DNA of 64,000 nt, from assembly GCA_011390955.1 (NCBI GenBank), contig JAABRM010000009.1, positions 1 to 64,000 of the forward strand, read 5' to 3'. Below the pieces are notes generated by a model, which did no database searches, was not told the DNA's origin, and saw only the letters and a list, made by a program, of their open reading frames with translations. Both the position numbers and the translations under genes were made by a program. Below, piece by piece: positions 20,901-28,904 of the stretch. This stretch comes from Oscillatoriales cyanobacterium (lineage in GTDB: Bacteria > Cyanobacteriota > Cyanobacteriia > Cyanobacteriales > Laspinemataceae). How positions within the stretch are numbered: the stretch's first letter is position 1; each line of letters begins with the position of its first letter.

Positions 20901-22813
20901 TGCCAGTGAAGCAGCTTGACAACTTGGGTAATCTGATTGGGGAATTGGTGGTAAACCGTAACACCCTCGAACAAGACCAAGAACGGATGCGCCAGTTTTT
21001 GGACAACTTGTTACACCAGGTGCAAAATCTAACGGACGTGGGTCAGCGAATGCAAGACCTTTACGAGCGGGTATTATTGGAAATTGCTTTGCTCAGTAGT
21101 CGGAAAAATCATTTTATGCCCGAAGGTAGTTTTCAACTCCCCCATTCTACCGGCCACGATTTGAGCGTATTTGAAATGGACAAATTTACTCCGTTTCACA
21201 CTCTGGCTCAAGAAATTTTGGAGTTAATTGTCCGCGTGCGCGAGTCCGCTTCCGATATTGAATTTTTGGTAGATGAAACCGACCAAGTGACTCGTCAGTT
21301 ACGGCAAATTACCAATAAGCTGCAAGAGGGAATTAATCGCTCTCGCATGGTGCCTTTTGCCCAGATTACCGATCGCCTACCTTTAGGGGTACGGAACAAC
21401 TCGATTAAATTTGGCAAGCAAGTGGATTTGGTGGTGGAAGGGGCGGAAACTTTAATCGATAAGATGATTTTGGAGAACCTGACCGACCCGATGACCCACT
21501 TGGTCAACAATGCCTTGGCTCACGGAGTGGAGGTTCCCGAAGAACGTCAAAGAAAAGGTAAACCCCCCAGAGGACGGATTACGGTTCGGGCTTTCCACCA
21601 AGGCAACCAAACGGTGATTTCTGTGTCTGATGACGGTGCGGGGATTGATGCGGAACGAGTCAAAGCCAAAGCTTTGGATCGAGGATTGATTACTCCTAAT
21701 GAAGCGAAAACATTAAGCCGTTTAGAGGTTTACGATTTGTTGTTCGCCGCTGGATTTAGTACCAAGGAAGTTGCCGATGATTTGTCCGGTCGCGGTGTGG
21801 GACTGGATGTGGTGCGAACTAATTTAAGTTCGATTCGCGGGGTGGTGAATATTGATTCTAATCTGGGCAAAGGAACGACTTTTAGCATTCGCGTGCCTCT
21901 GGCTTTTAGTATTTCTAAGGCTCTGATTTGTATCAGCGATCGCGCTCGAATTGCTTTCCCGATGGATGGGGTGGAAGATATGCTGGATGTTCCCCGGGAT
22001 AGGATTCAAATCTTAGCTGAGTCGGAAACTTCTATCCCTTGGCGGGATACGATGTTGCCATTCCGACCGATGCGCGAACTTCTGGTTTATCATCGCCATT
22101 TGGGACGGGGCAGCGTTTTTGGCGGCAATGCGGAGGAGGATATTATCTCTGTGGTGGTGCTGCGTAGTGCGGGCAGCTATTTAGCGTTGCAGGTGGATCA
22201 GGTGTTGGGCGAACAGGAAATCGTGATTAAGCAGCTAGAAGGGCCTGTCCCCAAACCCATTGGCATTGCTGGGGCTACGGTGATGGGGGATGGCCGGATT
22301 GTCGCGATCGCCGACGTGCTGGAGTTGATTGACCTCGCTGCCGGACGCATCAGCGATAAGACCAGTGCGATTTGGGAAGACCGGGTGATTCCGGAACCGC
22401 CCCCGGTACAAGCACAACCGACGGTGCTGATTGTGGATGATTCGATTACGGTGCGGGAACTGTTGTCGATGACTTTTAATAAGGCGGGATATCGGGTGGA
22501 ACAGTCTCGCGATGGTCAAGAGGCTTGGGAGAAGCTGAAGTCGGGCTTGCCTTGCGATATTGTTTTTTGTGATATTGAGATGCCTCGGATGGATGGGTTG
22601 GAGTTGCTTTCTCGGTTGCAGAAGGATGGTCAACTCTGTGGGTTGCCGATGGCGATGCTGACTTCTCGTGGGGCGAAGAAGCATATGCAGATGGCGATCG
22701 ATATGGGGGCGAAGGGTTATTTTACCAAGCCTTATTTAGAGGAGGCGTTGTTGGATGCGGCATCTCGAATGCTTAGAGGAGAGGTGTTGGTTCCCTCCAG
22801 GAGTGAAGTTTAA
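17972..22813 (+). CDS. hmpE: Giant hybrid CheA histidine kinase (PilL/HmpE-like)
   Basis: At 1613 residues this is far longer than a standard CheA (about 650). The Hpt domain is at 1-110 with phosphorylated H48 in AAHSIKGGAAML. A long acidic, low-complexity linker (about 290-960) contains two QQPTTNN stretches. It is followed by the dimerisation helices (about 970-1120), the ATPase domain with the N-box DPMTHLVNNALAHGVE (about 1170) and the GRGVGLDVV loop, a CheW-like regulatory domain (about 1300-1440), and a C-terminal receiver (about 1484-1605) with its aspartate in VFCDIEMPRMDG. It should phosphorylate the HmpA and HmpB receivers. The Hpt domain is single, unlike the multi-Hpt ChpA/PilL of Pseudomonas. 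A CCATG start is used. Confidence 0.93.
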   Translation: MSSEHNRILRYFIEETKEHLNTIDQSLLHLTITVADADKISEAFRAAHSIKGGAAMLGIKSIQQIASTLEDGFKVLKETPVDIDQTLESLLLTTADSLKRLFAHLNSPTGLSDRAAEEISSEVAPTITELTARLLTLKGKFYETSQPGESQPQPAPRPAPVTATLPEVSQYQPTLEEDSARQLIFKSDVPKLLQLMWETFKQPDGTPSRQHLGEICRNLLQAGETFELQEWSELIQIVTLTCQNTHKTYHALAPVILREIKQARQLVLAGKATEIKPSPELLLLLPDRAADDTSTDKNSPNLTQETLITMNPLSPDTPNNWLTSQLESIQNLSAESTAAPEQKSSKAIETQSSNTVKINYKHKNQEKTKGPEVGAAELNTLKDLFDGEEIAGWHEDFFDESEVFLAPDNLGNSPESLENNEEDFSDLLFDARESEPHDSKSMNHLETIDEQDFFDEETFLERRESSPGIKSKIIPDADDSFEDLFDLEGFNSPAEPASSTSQIEDLNSLFNEATNEELDLNWESEIENTDSTSSSTQELDMVWDLEDKNAWPRTTTNQQPTTNNQQPTTNNQQPIDELSYDDLFSISDIDESELLSDDERYRNQSHPSSSESPTESLEELFGELLESEAKPKANFSHENLGISADFADIFGDNEPDLPSSEIADESSSADEEDLPWLDLDTFTTETKKGKGAYFSDLDNLFNDEALESDNQNQTISFEEIEEETEELSSWDEFSLNDLTIATEPLAAELDMTAQNSADLDELLALTLSEGATRESPLPTDTSDDLADLLNDDLLELLEERKEKGESSSSPSPCHQQQPTNNQPTTNNQQPTTTNQQPTTNNQHPSVVEFSALENFLEQDTISSQVNFTEELEAFLEQPLSQPLPTSSTPLQVEKDEPIEAFLSQKVSPEYAPVWLTELQEFLSDRSTDSAPPLSPPLPPADVMVPPQPSGKGDSRIAPTLEDKKKIQRPGATETMRVPVKQLDNLGNLIGELVVNRNTLEQDQERMRQFLDNLLHQVQNLTDVGQRMQDLYERVLLEIALLSSRKNHFMPEGSFQLPHSTGHDLSVFEMDKFTPFHTLAQEILELIVRVRESASDIEFLVDETDQVTRQLRQITNKLQEGINRSRMVPFAQITDRLPLGVRNNSIKFGKQVDLVVEGAETLIDKMILENLTDPMTHLVNNALAHGVEVPEERQRKGKPPRGRITVRAFHQGNQTVISVSDDGAGIDAERVKAKALDRGLITPNEAKTLSRLEVYDLLFAAGFSTKEVADDLSGRGVGLDVVRTNLSSIRGVVNIDSNLGKGTTFSIRVPLAFSISKALICISDRARIAFPMDGVEDMLDVPRDRIQILAESETSIPWRDTMLPFRPMRELLVYHRHLGRGSVFGGNAEEDIISVVVLRSAGSYLALQVDQVLGEQEIVIKQLEGPVPKPIGIAGATVMGDGRIVAIADVLELIDLAAGRISDKTSAIWEDRVIPEPPPVQAQPTVLIVDDSITVRELLSMTFNKAGYRVEQSRDGQEAWEKLKSGLPCDIVFCDIEMPRMDGLELLSRLQKDGQLCGLPMAMLTSRGAKKHMQMAIDMGAKGYFTKPYLEEALLDAASRMLRGEVLVPSRSEV
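19632..19693 (+). repeat. AACCAAC heptanucleotide repeat inside hmpE (first)
   Basis: About nine units of the 7-bp AACCAAC repeat, read as QQPTTNN, in the acidic linker of the CheA protein. It is almost identical in sequence to the repeat in hmpD. Confidence 0.85.
20411..20501 (+). repeat. AACCAAC heptanucleotide repeat inside hmpE (second)
   Basis: About thirteen imperfect units of the same 7-bp family, again read as Q/P/T/N. It begins right after a serine-rich SSSPSPC stretch. The open frame is currently maintained on both sides. Confidence 0.85.
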
Positions 22814-23212
22814 TTAGTTGTTAGTTGTTAGTTGTTGGTTGTTGGTTGGTGGTTGTTGGTTGGTGGTTGGGGTGTAATTGATAATTGACAATTGATAATT
22901 GATAATTGATGATTGATAATTGATAATTGATGATTGATAATTGACAACAAACAACAAACAACAAACAACAAACAACAAACAACAAACAACAAACAACAAA
23001 CAACAAACAACAAACAACAAACAACAAACAACAACCAACAATCAACAAACAACAAACAACAACCAACAATCAACAAACAACAAACAACAACCAACAATCA
23101 ACAATCAACAAACAACAATCAACAAACAACAACCAACAATCAACAAACAACAAACAACAAACAACAAACAACAAACAACAAACAACAAACAACAAACAAC
23201 ATATACAATTAA
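22814..23212. repeat. Low-complexity tandem repeat between hmpE and a response regulator
   Basis: About 400 bases of simple repeats. GTTGTTGGTTGGTGG units come first (22820-22870), then AATTGATAATT/TGATGATTGATAATT units (22874-22945), then roughly 250 bases of a 7-bp ACAACAA repeat with interspersed CAACAATC variants. Opposite-strand and same-strand frames across it are artefacts. It lies between two convergent genes, so it replaces the expected bidirectional terminator. Confidence 0.9.
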
Positions 23213-23887
23213 CTAATCTCGCAAAACATAGCCTACGCCCCGCACAGTTTGAATCAGACGCTTTCCATTTTTAGCCTCTAATTTCAATCGCAAGTAGCGA
23301 ATATATACCTCAATAATATTAGAGTCACATAAGAAGTCATAACCCCAGACATTCTCCAGAATTTGCTGGCGGGTGAGGACTTCGCGAGGATGAGATATCA
23401 GATATTCCAGCAAGTCAAATTCTTTGGCGGTTAATTCAATTAGTCGATTTCCGCGAAAAACCTGACGAGTGCGCTGGTTTAAGATTAAGTCCGCGAAGGA
23501 TAATCTATCTGGGTCGTTGTTTTCGGTGCGTCGTATATGCGTCCGAATTCTGTCTAGTAGTTCCTCGATGCTGACGGGTTTGAGCACATAGTCATCGGCA
23601 CCGGCATCTAGGCTGGCGATGCGATCGGGTAGGTCGTCTTTGGTGGTTAGTAGTATTATTGGCACCATGTTGCCTTTTGTTCGCAGGGAACGGCAGAGTT
23701 CCAGTCCTGGGAGTTTTGGCAGGATGGAGTCGATGACGATTAGGTCTGGGTTTAGTTGTTGGGCAGCGGTGAGTCCGGATAGGGCATCTTCGGCTGTTGT
23801 GATTTGGTAGTTTTGGTATTGGAGTTCTAGTTTGATGGACTGGGATAGTTTGGCGTCGGGTTCTATGAGTAAGATGTGTGCGGTCAT
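23213..23887 (-). CDS. OmpR-family response regulator transcription factor
   Basis: A 224-residue two-domain regulator. The receiver (1-118) has EPD at 9-11, phospho-acceptor D53 in LIVIDSILPKLPG and the LKP motif. The C-terminal winged-helix domain (about 128-224) has LTAKEFDLLEYLISH and the recognition-helix and wing sequence VYIRYLRLKLE, then TVRGVGYVL. I chose ATG at 23887; a longer frame begins at 23929 but adds only a cysteine/proline-rich stretch with no homology. It lies convergent to the CheA gene. No partner histidine kinase is adjacent, so what phosphorylates it is unknown. The lid of repeats at its 3' end reaches the stop codon. Confidence 0.93.
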   Translation of the reverse strand: MTAHILLIEPDAKLSQSIKLELQYQNYQITTAEDALSGLTAAQQLNPDLIVIDSILPKLPGLELCRSLRTKGNMVPIILLTTKDDLPDRIASLDAGADDYVLKPVSIEELLDRIRTHIRRTENNDPDRLSFADLILNQRTRQVFRGNRLIELTAKEFDLLEYLISHPREVLTRQQILENVWGYDFLCDSNIIEVYIRYLRLKLEAKNGKRLIQTVRGVGYVLRD

Positions 23888-24185
23888 GGCGGGGGGGGGC
23901 GGAGGTTGCTCTTTTTGACAAGATAGCATTGTGCAGGGGAAGATAGGGAAGATAGAGAAGATAGGGAAGATACGGAAGATATTGCTTCCCAGACTTCCCA
24001 GGCTTCCCAGGTTTCAAGGGCGATCGCGGATCCCCCATCCCCCTCATCTCCTTGCCCGGAGGCAAATGGCAAGCTAAGATCGGAATCGTTGTCCAATATT
24101 CAACTAAACTTGTTCTTGGGGCAGCATCAGGTATCGATCGCTGCCCCAAGATCGTTGTCAAATCAAGTTACTAAAACATCGCCTT
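23888..24185. promoter_or_regulatory. Divergent promoter region of the OmpR-type and STAS genes
   Basis: About 300 bases between two divergent genes. From 23938 it holds several copies of a GGGAAGATA unit, followed by TTCCCAGAC/TTCCCAGGC units (23985-24020) that are partly complementary to them, so the pair can fold into a hairpin. I could not assign promoter boxes. Confidence 0.45.
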
Positions 24186-24536
24186 ATGAGTCCTGTGATT
24201 AAATTTATTCGACCCGCTGGCCTGCTAGACCGCACTAGAGCTAGTCAGTTTAATCAGGAGATTAACAAATGTCTTGAAGTCACCCCTGAAGTTGAGAGTA
24301 AACCTGACATCGTTTTAATTGATTTTAAAGATGTGACTTTTATGGATAGTTCTGGTTTAGGTGCTGTGGTTTTAGCCATTAAAACTGTTCAAGCAGCCGG
24401 GATGGAGATTTATGTGTGTTCTCTGAATAATCAACTCAATATGTTATTTGAACTTTCTGGGTTGAATAAAGTAATCGAGATATTTACTGATGCCGAGCAA
24501 TTTAAGCAAAAAATTAGCTCAAAAAAATCATCTTAA
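24186..24536 (+). CDS. hmpV: STAS-domain anti-sigma factor antagonist (HmpV-like)
   Basis: A 116-residue stand-alone STAS domain with the phospho-acceptor motif MDSSGLG (serines 55/56). Such proteins bind and sequester an anti-sigma-type kinase when unphosphorylated. In Nostoc punctiforme, HmpV works with HmpW (kinase) and HmpU (PP2C phosphatase) in a partner switch that controls hormogonium development and motility. Here the matching kinase and phosphatase genes are encoded just downstream on the opposite strand, which supports the assignment. The extended lysine/serine tail is short. The symbol is inferred from domain set and context, not from a computed orthology. Confidence 0.82.
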   Translation: MSPVIKFIRPAGLLDRTRASQFNQEINKCLEVTPEVESKPDIVLIDFKDVTFMDSSGLGAVVLAIKTVQAAGMEIYVCSLNNQLNMLFELSGLNKVIEIFTDAEQFKQKISSKKSS

Positions 24537-24775
24537 TTAAATAAAATCAAGTGATTGAGTTGTCTTAGGATTTATTGGAAAAATTTGATTATTTTTGCTA
24601 ATATGATGTGATAACTCATGGTTATTTCGGGCGATCGAGTGGGCGATCGCCCTAGCTTGCCCCTGGTTGCTGGATAATTTTCTGTGGGATAAAAAACGGA
24701 GAGTGAAGGATTTCGATCGACTCAACTTACCTGGGGTTTTGGGAATATTGAGCCGAGGAGAAAGATGAGGGTGAA

Positions 24776-27079
24776 TCAGTCGAAGATGAGATGTAATAGT
24801 GATACGTCATCATTAAACGTATCATCAAAGTTTAATGAACGAACGGCTTGTAAAATATTTTCCAGACTACATTGATTTTTCTGGGTGTAATCAGCGAGGA
24901 CTTGAATAAAGTCATCTAGTTGCCAGATGTTGCGATTTGGTAAGGGAATTTCATAAATCCCATCACTAAAAATGTATAAATTTGAGCCAGGTTCAATTTG
25001 ACAAGAATCGTTGATATATTTGGCTTGAGGGAACATTCCAATGGGAATGCAACCAGAGGTAAATAGCTGTTTGACTTCAACCACGTTGGCGGCATTTTTG
25101 GTGATTAACATTGCCGGTGGATGACCGGCACAAGAGTAGAGCAAAGTTCTAGTGCGTTGGTTATATACGCCATACCAAATGGTAAAATACATATTGCGTT
25201 GTCGATCCATTTGGAATGCTTGGTTGAGGGCACTGAGAACTTGATTGGGTTGATAAAAATTGGTATTGGGCAGAAAGCGCGATCGCAAAAAGTTTAAAAC
25301 TGAAACTGACAAAAGTGCTGCCCGAGAACCATGTCCGGATACGTCTAGTAAATAAATGGCTAAATGGTCTTCATCCAACCAATAATAATCAAAACAATCC
25401 CCTCCGAGTTGTTGGGAAGGAATAAAGCGAGAATCAATGCGAACAGGTTCGATGGTGGGGATGGGCAACAGGGATTGGACATAATCTGCTGCCTCCATGA
25501 GTTCGGCTTTTAAAGCTGCTTCTGCCCGTTTGCGTTCGGTAATATCAATACCGACAAATACAGCGGCTTCATTACCTTGCCATTTTTTAGCAATTACCAT
25601 ATCACTGTGAAAAGCGTCATTGACTTGGGTGTCAATTTCTATGGATGCTTCCTCAGTCTGATTGCGGAAAAATTCCCGGACAAATTGCCCAAATTTTGAT
25701 TCGCGAAAGCCAACTTCTCGACCGACAAATTCTTCCGGGGGTAAATTATAAGTGGCGGCTAAATGTCGGTTAGCCCCTAAATAGCGAAAATTAGAACTAA
25801 TTAACGAGACGGTTCCGGGCACCGCATCTAGAACCGCTTGGAGTTGATCGCGAGTGGTTTGTAAAGTCGTTTCGGCTTGTTTTCGGCTGGTAATATCATC
25901 AACAAAGCCTTCGACGCCGATGGGATGGTTGTGGACATCACGCAATAGCTCAAAAGTTTCTTCGATCCAAATTTTTTTGCCGTCCCGTCGTGTCACTTCC
26001 GCTTCGGAACATAAGCGACCTTCAACGGCCAGCCGCTGGATGCATTCCGCCCAGCGATCGGGATTGACATATAATTCAGCGCCATTGCCTACGTTTGAGA
26101 GAAATTGTTGGGGAGAATCATAGCCATAAATTTTGGCTAGGGCTAAATTAACCGTCGTATAACACCCGGAGAGAGTGGCTTGGAATAGTCCTTGAGTGGC
26201 ATTTTCAAAGATTTGGCGATATTTGGCTTCCGCTTTTTTCTGGGCGGTGATGTCCTGGAGAATGGCGCAAATGGAGTCGGGGGTTCCCGCTTCCCAATGA
26301 CAGAATATTTTGCCTTGACAAAAGAGGCGATCGCCTTCTTTCGTTAATAAAATCAGTTCGACATTTTCTAACTTTTGTTTTTCCAGCAATATTTGCGGTA
26401 ATTGCCAGCAATTTTCGCCACAATCTGGATGCAGAATATTCCGCCAATATAGATGACTAAATTCGGCTTCTGTGTAGCCGAGGGCTTCACACCAAGATTG
26501 ATTCACATAAATAAATCCTTGGTCTGATAACCGGACGATCGCCATTAAATTAAACGTCTGTGGTAAGAGGTTTTCGATTAGTCGTGAGGTAGTATTGCGA
26601 GCGGAATTTGGCTGATTTTGTGGGACGATTTGCGGCTCTGAGTTCTGGCTTTCTGGATGGTTGTCCCGCAATTCTAAAAGGGCGATCGCCTGTCTAGCAA
26701 TAATTTCTAGTCCGTCTTTTTGTAGATCGGTTAAAGATCGGGGTTGGCGATCCATCACGCAAAGGGTTCCCCAGAGATAATCATCGGCAGTGCGTAGAGG
26801 CAATCCCGCATAAAAGCGAATGCCGGGAGGAGTCAACACCCAAGGATGATGACTAAATCGGGGATCTTGGGAGGCATCGGGAACAATAAATAATCCTGAT
26901 TGCTCGATCGCACAGAGACAAAACCCCAGATCGGGATCGAGCATCGGCTGGGCAGAATCGTTTACCTGTACCCCCAACCAACTGCCGTCCGGCTGTCGCC
27001 AGTGGATCCGGGCAATGGGGGTGGTACAAATTTGCGCGGCTAGGCGCATGAGGTCATTAAATGCTGCTTCAACTGCCAT
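24776..27079 (-). CDS. hmpU: GAF/PAS-sensing PP2C (SpoIIE-type) phosphatase, HmpU-like
   Basis: The order is an N-terminal GAF domain (about 1-135), three PAS domains (about 170-285, 285-400 and 405-520) and a SpoIIE-type PP2C domain (about 545-767). Metal-binding motifs visible in the last are QLGGDCFDYYWLD, LDVSGHGSRAALLS and FSDGIYE. It should dephosphorylate STAS proteins and so release or capture the anti-sigma kinase encoded upstream (27313-27813). I chose ATG at 27079; the frame extends to a TTG at 27124. The usual LDTEPE start of this GAF type is missing, so the N-terminus is slightly shortened or rearranged. Ligands of the GAF and PAS domains are unknown. Confidence 0.85.
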   Translation of the reverse strand: MAVEAAFNDLMRLAAQICTTPIARIHWRQPDGSWLGVQVNDSAQPMLDPDLGFCLCAIEQSGLFIVPDASQDPRFSHHPWVLTPPGIRFYAGLPLRTADDYLWGTLCVMDRQPRSLTDLQKDGLEIIARQAIALLELRDNHPESQNSEPQIVPQNQPNSARNTTSRLIENLLPQTFNLMAIVRLSDQGFIYVNQSWCEALGYTEAEFSHLYWRNILHPDCGENCWQLPQILLEKQKLENVELILLTKEGDRLFCQGKIFCHWEAGTPDSICAILQDITAQKKAEAKYRQIFENATQGLFQATLSGCYTTVNLALAKIYGYDSPQQFLSNVGNGAELYVNPDRWAECIQRLAVEGRLCSEAEVTRRDGKKIWIEETFELLRDVHNHPIGVEGFVDDITSRKQAETTLQTTRDQLQAVLDAVPGTVSLISSNFRYLGANRHLAATYNLPPEEFVGREVGFRESKFGQFVREFFRNQTEEASIEIDTQVNDAFHSDMVIAKKWQGNEAAVFVGIDITERKRAEAALKAELMEAADYVQSLLPIPTIEPVRIDSRFIPSQQLGGDCFDYYWLDEDHLAIYLLDVSGHGSRAALLSVSVLNFLRSRFLPNTNFYQPNQVLSALNQAFQMDRQRNMYFTIWYGVYNQRTRTLLYSCAGHPPAMLITKNAANVVEVKQLFTSGCIPIGMFPQAKYINDSCQIEPGSNLYIFSDGIYEIPLPNRNIWQLDDFIQVLADYTQKNQCSLENILQAVRSLNFDDTFNDDVSLLHLIFD

Positions 27080-27210
27080 ATTAAGAGCTTTCTTGCTCCG
27101 CCAAAGGGCGATCGCGATTTTCAATAGTGGAGGTTAATAATTTGTGATGAGCGTAATGCTCTGTCTTCGGAATAGAACGTGAAATTAAATACTTTTTTCA
27201 TTAAGCTACA

Positions 27211-27250
27211 ATATACTGCATATCCCATCCCGGATCGGGATTCAGTATAT
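27211..27250. repeat. Nested inverted repeat between hmpW and hmpU
   Basis: Outer arms ATATACTG / CAGTATAT (27211-27218 and 27243-27250) enclose a second hairpin TCCCGGATCGGGA (27228-27240). It lies between two minus-strand genes, 63 bases after the stop of the kinase gene and 130 bases before the start of the phosphatase gene. It could be an attenuating RNA structure or a regulator-binding palindrome. Confidence 0.5.
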
Positions 27251-27312
27251 TTATATCGTCTGCACCTAGGGAGTGCCAATATTATCAAAGCAATCAGAAA
27301 TTTACGGATTTC

Positions 27313-27813
27313 CTAATCAACCAATTTTTTTCTCAACAGTAAGCAATTGCGACTATCCGGTGTTCGGCTGTAATCGAGTTCATCGGTTAACCGATCCATA
27401 AATAGGATTCCCCTGCCGCTGGTGCGATCTAGGGGGTTATATTTTTCTTGAGAAATCGATTTGAGTTTTGATTGCAAATCAAAAGGCTGGCCATAGTCCC
27501 AAATCCGCATCTCAAACCAATGGCTGAGGACGGTCACTTCAATATCAATCGGCGTGTCCGCAGGCAAATTACGATGAGCATGGCGGACTGCATTGGTGAA
27601 GCCTTCTGCCAAAGCAGTTTGACATTGCCACCAGAGTTCATTGGTGACAGGTAAAGCATTAAATTGCTCAAACCATTCTAGAACATCTTCTAACGCATTC
27701 AGATCGGTGAATACCTGAATTTGCGATCGCTTCAGTGGTGGCTCTGGTTTTTCAGCTTGCTTGTTTAGCTGGGCTTTGAATTCCTTCCACCAGCTTCCAA
27801 GGGTTTTTAACAC
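27313..27813 (-). CDS. hmpW: Anti-sigma-type serine kinase (RsbW/SpoIIAB fold), HmpW-like
   Basis: A 166-residue GHKL ATPase: N-box ALAEGFTNAVRHAHR (about 86-100), G1 box IWDYGQPFD (about 121) and G2 box GRGILFM (about 147). Such proteins phosphorylate STAS antagonists and can bind sigma factors or other targets. It sits between the PP2C phosphatase gene and the STAS-sugar transferase gene on one strand, 56 bases from the latter. It is therefore likely the middle member of a partner-switching operon transcribed right to left. The N-terminal 30 residues are a basic extension of unknown role. Confidence 0.87.
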   Translation of the reverse strand: MLKTLGSWWKEFKAQLNKQAEKPEPPLKRSQIQVFTDLNALEDVLEWFEQFNALPVTNELWWQCQTALAEGFTNAVRHAHRNLPADTPIDIEVTVLSHWFEMRIWDYGQPFDLQSKLKSISQEKYNPLDRTSGRGILFMDRLTDELDYSRTPDSRNCLLLRKKLVD

Positions 27814-27869
27814 AATTTCTGAGGAATAATAATGAATCTTGAATCACTGGATTACTGTTTGACTTGACT

Positions 27870-28904
27870 TCACAAAGCTCCACTATCTTTGTGAAAAATC
27901 ACCCAGATGGTTTTCAATATTAACTTGATATCATAGAGCAAATTCCAGTTTTTTTGGTATTCTCGGTCTAGCTGAACTACATCTTCAAATTTTTTAATGC
28001 TGGAGCGGCCATTGACTTGCCATTCACCAGTCATTCCCGGTTTAACATCTAAGCGTTGCCATTCGGGAATTTCATAAAGTTCGACTTCATCGGGAGTTGG
28101 CGGTCGAGTTCCCACCAGACTCATCTCCCCTTTGAGAACATTCCAAAATTGTGGCAGTTCATCGAGACTGGTTCGCCGGAGAAAACGACCTACTTTAGTA
28201 ATTCGCGGGTCATTTTCGTTTTTGAACAATTTCGCACCTTCAATTTGGTTTAATACTTCTGCTTTGCGAGCTTCCGCATCGATGTACATCGAGCGGAATT
28301 TCCACATCCGAAATGGCCGATGCATCCAACCACAGCGAATTTGGCCGAATAAAATTGGGCCGGGACTATTGAGTTTAATGGCAACAGCGATCGGCATAAA
28401 TAAAATCGCCGTAATGCCTAAACCCACGATCGCCCCAATAATATCGATCAAGCGTTTTAGCTTCGATTTCACCGAGGGGTGAGTCATCGGCAGATCGGCA
28501 GTTTGTTCCTTATCCAATGGGGCATTGACTTCCCGACCTAAGTATTTGTTTTGTTCGGGACTTGGCTCAGGGGGGGGTTCAATAGTGACTCTTTGTAACA
28601 GGTCAGTCATGGATAAGACGGCCATAACTTGAGGTTGGACTTCACAAAGGACTAAGGAAATTTTTTGCTGTCTGGTGGTTTTGATGTTGTAAACCAAAGC
28701 ACCAATACCACTACTGTCAATGAAAGTCGTTTGACTGCAATCGAGAACGATTTTTTCCGGAGTGGGATCGTGTTCGGTTAGTTGATAGCAGGTTTGCTTA
28801 AAAGCTACTGCCTCCAACACGCTAATCCGAGGTGGTAAGTGAACTGTGGCAGTTTTGCCATTGAAGGAAACCGGAAACTCTGCGTTGTGGTTTTGAGTGG
28901 CCAT
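27870..28904 (-). CDS. STAS domain fused to undecaprenyl-phosphate sugar phosphotransferase
   Basis: Residues 1-105 form a STAS domain with an intact FIDSSGIG phosphorylation motif (serines 64/65). A linker (105-145) leads to a bacterial sugar transferase domain: membrane segment IIGAIVGLGITAILFMPIAV (about 152), the RCGW...FRMWKFRSM region, ENDPRITKVGRFLRRTSLDELPQ, GEMSLVGTRPP and the GMTGEWQVNGRSS motif. Such enzymes load the first sugar phosphate onto the lipid carrier for exopolysaccharide synthesis. The fusion puts the priming step under direct control of a partner-switching kinase/phosphatase, encoded in the same operon. Slime polysaccharide is needed for gliding, so it fits the motility block. 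Fusions of this kind occur in other cyanobacteria. Confidence 0.92.
   Translation of the reverse strand: MATQNHNAEFPVSFNGKTATVHLPPRISVLEAVAFKQTCYQLTEHDPTPEKIVLDCSQTTFIDSSGIGALVYNIKTTRQQKISLVLCEVQPQVMAVLSMTDLLQRVTIEPPPEPSPEQNKYLGREVNAPLDKEQTADLPMTHPSVKSKLKRLIDIIGAIVGLGITAILFMPIAVAIKLNSPGPILFGQIRCGWMHRPFRMWKFRSMYIDAEARKAEVLNQIEGAKLFKNENDPRITKVGRFLRRTSLDELPQFWNVLKGEMSLVGTRPPTPDEVELYEIPEWQRLDVKPGMTGEWQVNGRSSIKKFEDVVQLDREYQKNWNLLYDIKLILKTIWVIFHKDSGAL

Noticed and set aside
22814-23216. Several frames rich in N/Q/T or C/L/V on both strands
   Set aside because: Simple 7-bp repeats are open in all frames; there is no evidence of translation.
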